From assembly GCA_021740225.1 (NCBI GenBank), contig JAIPAF010000004.1, positions 1 to 36,085 on the forward strand: a DNA stretch of 36,085 bases, written 5' to 3'. The stretch is from Bacteroidales bacterium. Its GTDB lineage: Bacteria; Bacteroidota; Bacteroidia; Bacteroidales; UBA12077. Shown here piece by piece: positions 35,446 to 36,085 of the stretch. How positions within the stretch are numbered: position 1 is the stretch's first letter; each line of letters opens with the position of its first letter. The position numbers and the translations under genes are program-made. Under the pieces are notes generated by a model, which did not search any database, had not been told where the DNA came from, and worked only from the letters and a program-made list of their open reading frames with translations.

Positions 35446-35892
35446 TTATAATTTTACTGCGGTTCCTTCAACTGATTCTATTGCTTCCCTGGCTGACTTT
35501 GAGAAGGCATGTGCGTGAACCTCAAGCTTTTTTGTAAGTTTTCCTTTACCCAGGATTTTTACAAGGTTTCCCTTTTTCACCAAACCATTATTGTATATAG
35601 TATCCAGATCGATCTTCCCGAGATTCTTCTCCTGTGCAAGTTTTTCGAGGGTATCCAAATTGACGACCTTGTATTCCTTCCTATTGATATTTTGGAAACC
35701 GAATTTGGGTACTCTTCTATAAAGCGGCATTTGTCCCCCTTCGAAACCCAATTTTCTTCTATAGCCACTTCTTGACTTCATCCCTTCTTTTCCTCTTGTA
35801 GAGCTTCCTCCTTTCCCGGATCCCTGGCCCCGACCTTTCCGGATTTTGGTCTTAGACGAATTTGGTGCAGGTTTTATCTTACTTAAGTCCAT
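35446..35892 (-). CDS. rplO: 50S ribosomal protein L15
   Basis: L15 is a late-assembly large-subunit protein. The 148-residue length is normal. The Gly/Lys/Arg-rich N-terminal arm (GRGQGSGKGGSSTRGKEGMK) threads into rRNA, and GFEGGQMPLYRRVPKFGF is the family signature. It lies between rpmD and secY. Confidence 0.98.
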   Translation of the reverse strand: MDLSKIKPAPNSSKTKIRKGRGQGSGKGGSSTRGKEGMKSRSGYRRKLGFEGGQMPLYRRVPKFGFQNINRKEYKVVNLDTLEKLAQEKNLGKIDLDTIYNNGLVKKGNLVKILGKGKLTKKLEVHAHAFSKSAREAIESVEGTAVKL

Positions 35893-35907
35893 ATCTTGGC
35901 TTCTATT

Positions 35908-36085
35908 TTATTTTAATTCTTCTACTTCTACTAAATGCTCAACCTTCTTAATCATGCCCCTAATTTGAGGAGTATCCTCCTTTTCCACAGAATGATTAAT
36001 CCGTTTTACTCCCAGTGCCTCCAGATTTTTCTTCTGTCTCTTTGTACTTCCAATCTTGCTTTTTACTTGGGTAACTTTCAACTTC
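35908..36085 (-). CDS. rpmD: 50S ribosomal protein L30 (5' end at window edge)
   Basis: On the minus strand 59 codons run from the right edge to a TAA at 35908-35910. [39 protein letters not shown] and [19 protein letters not shown] make a near-complete L30. The first base in the window is a G directly before the first full codon, so probably only the AT of the start codon lies outside. It precedes rplO by 15 nt, the standard order. Confidence 0.93.
   Translation of the reverse strand, partial: KLKVTQVKSKIGSTKRQKKNLEALGVKRINHSVEKEDTPQIRGMIKKVEHLVEVEELK

Overview
The window is a stretch of ordinary chromosome from a member of the Bacteroidota, probably a Bacteroidales/Marinilabiliales-type organism. 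Evidence for this: a short primary sigma factor without region 1.1, the local order rplO-secY-map-infA-rpmJ-rpsM-rpsK-rpsD-rpoA-rplQ-eno, the cluster CBS protein-nadK-DUF6089-uppS-bamA-ompH-ompH-murI, a Cys-poor L36, a large Reg_prop/Y_Y_Y sensor protein, and several matches to the Bacteroidota -7 promoter motif TAnnTTTG. Shine-Dalgarno sequences are mostly absent. I see no rRNA, tRNA, CRISPR array, insertion sequence or prophage.

Layout. 1-716 (-): an RluB/RsuA-type pseudouridine synthase cut by the window edge. 922-4011 (+): a secreted EEP-family nuclease/phosphatase followed 12 nt later by uvrB. 4223-6765 (-): rpoD and an HtrA/DegP protease, each with its own terminator. 6872-7681 (+): dapF. 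7714-7952 (-): two short coding tails that look like gene remnants. 7953-11186 (-): a 1077-residue multi-cofactor amine/amino-acid dehydrogenase-like fusion. 11425-19099 (-): a cell-envelope and NAD block (murI, two OmpH/Skp chaperones, bamA, uppS, DUF6089, nadK, CBS protein). 19183-20748 (+): pdxJ and an alpha/beta hydrolase. 20798-22625 (-): a DEDDy exonuclease and a secreted protein of unknown function. 22808-27908: two signalling genes facing each other, a membrane hybrid histidine-kinase-like protein (+) and a two-propeller SpoIIE phosphatase sensor (-). 28294-29580 (-): eno. 29733-36085 (-): the distal part of the ribosomal protein/secY/rpoA operon, ending at the right edge inside rpmD.

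How genes work together. uppS supplies the lipid carrier for peptidoglycan and surface glycans, murI the D-glutamate, and dapF the meso-diaminopimelate. BamA inserts outer-membrane proteins delivered by the Skp-like chaperones, and HtrA removes misfolded envelope proteins. The right end is the core translation, secretion and transcription operon.

The least ordinary items are the following. The hybrid kinase-like protein has Tyr where the phospho-accepting His belongs and has lost its ATP-binding boxes, but keeps an intact receiver. The 1077-residue oxidoreductase carries in one chain what related enzymes split over several subunits. L17 has a tail of about 105 residues. A perfect 17-bp palindrome, with an extra half-site, overlaps the likely pdxJ promoter. 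A strong terminator lies just before murI. None of these amounts to a wholly new system on sequence alone; the pseudokinase/phosphatase pair is the best lead.
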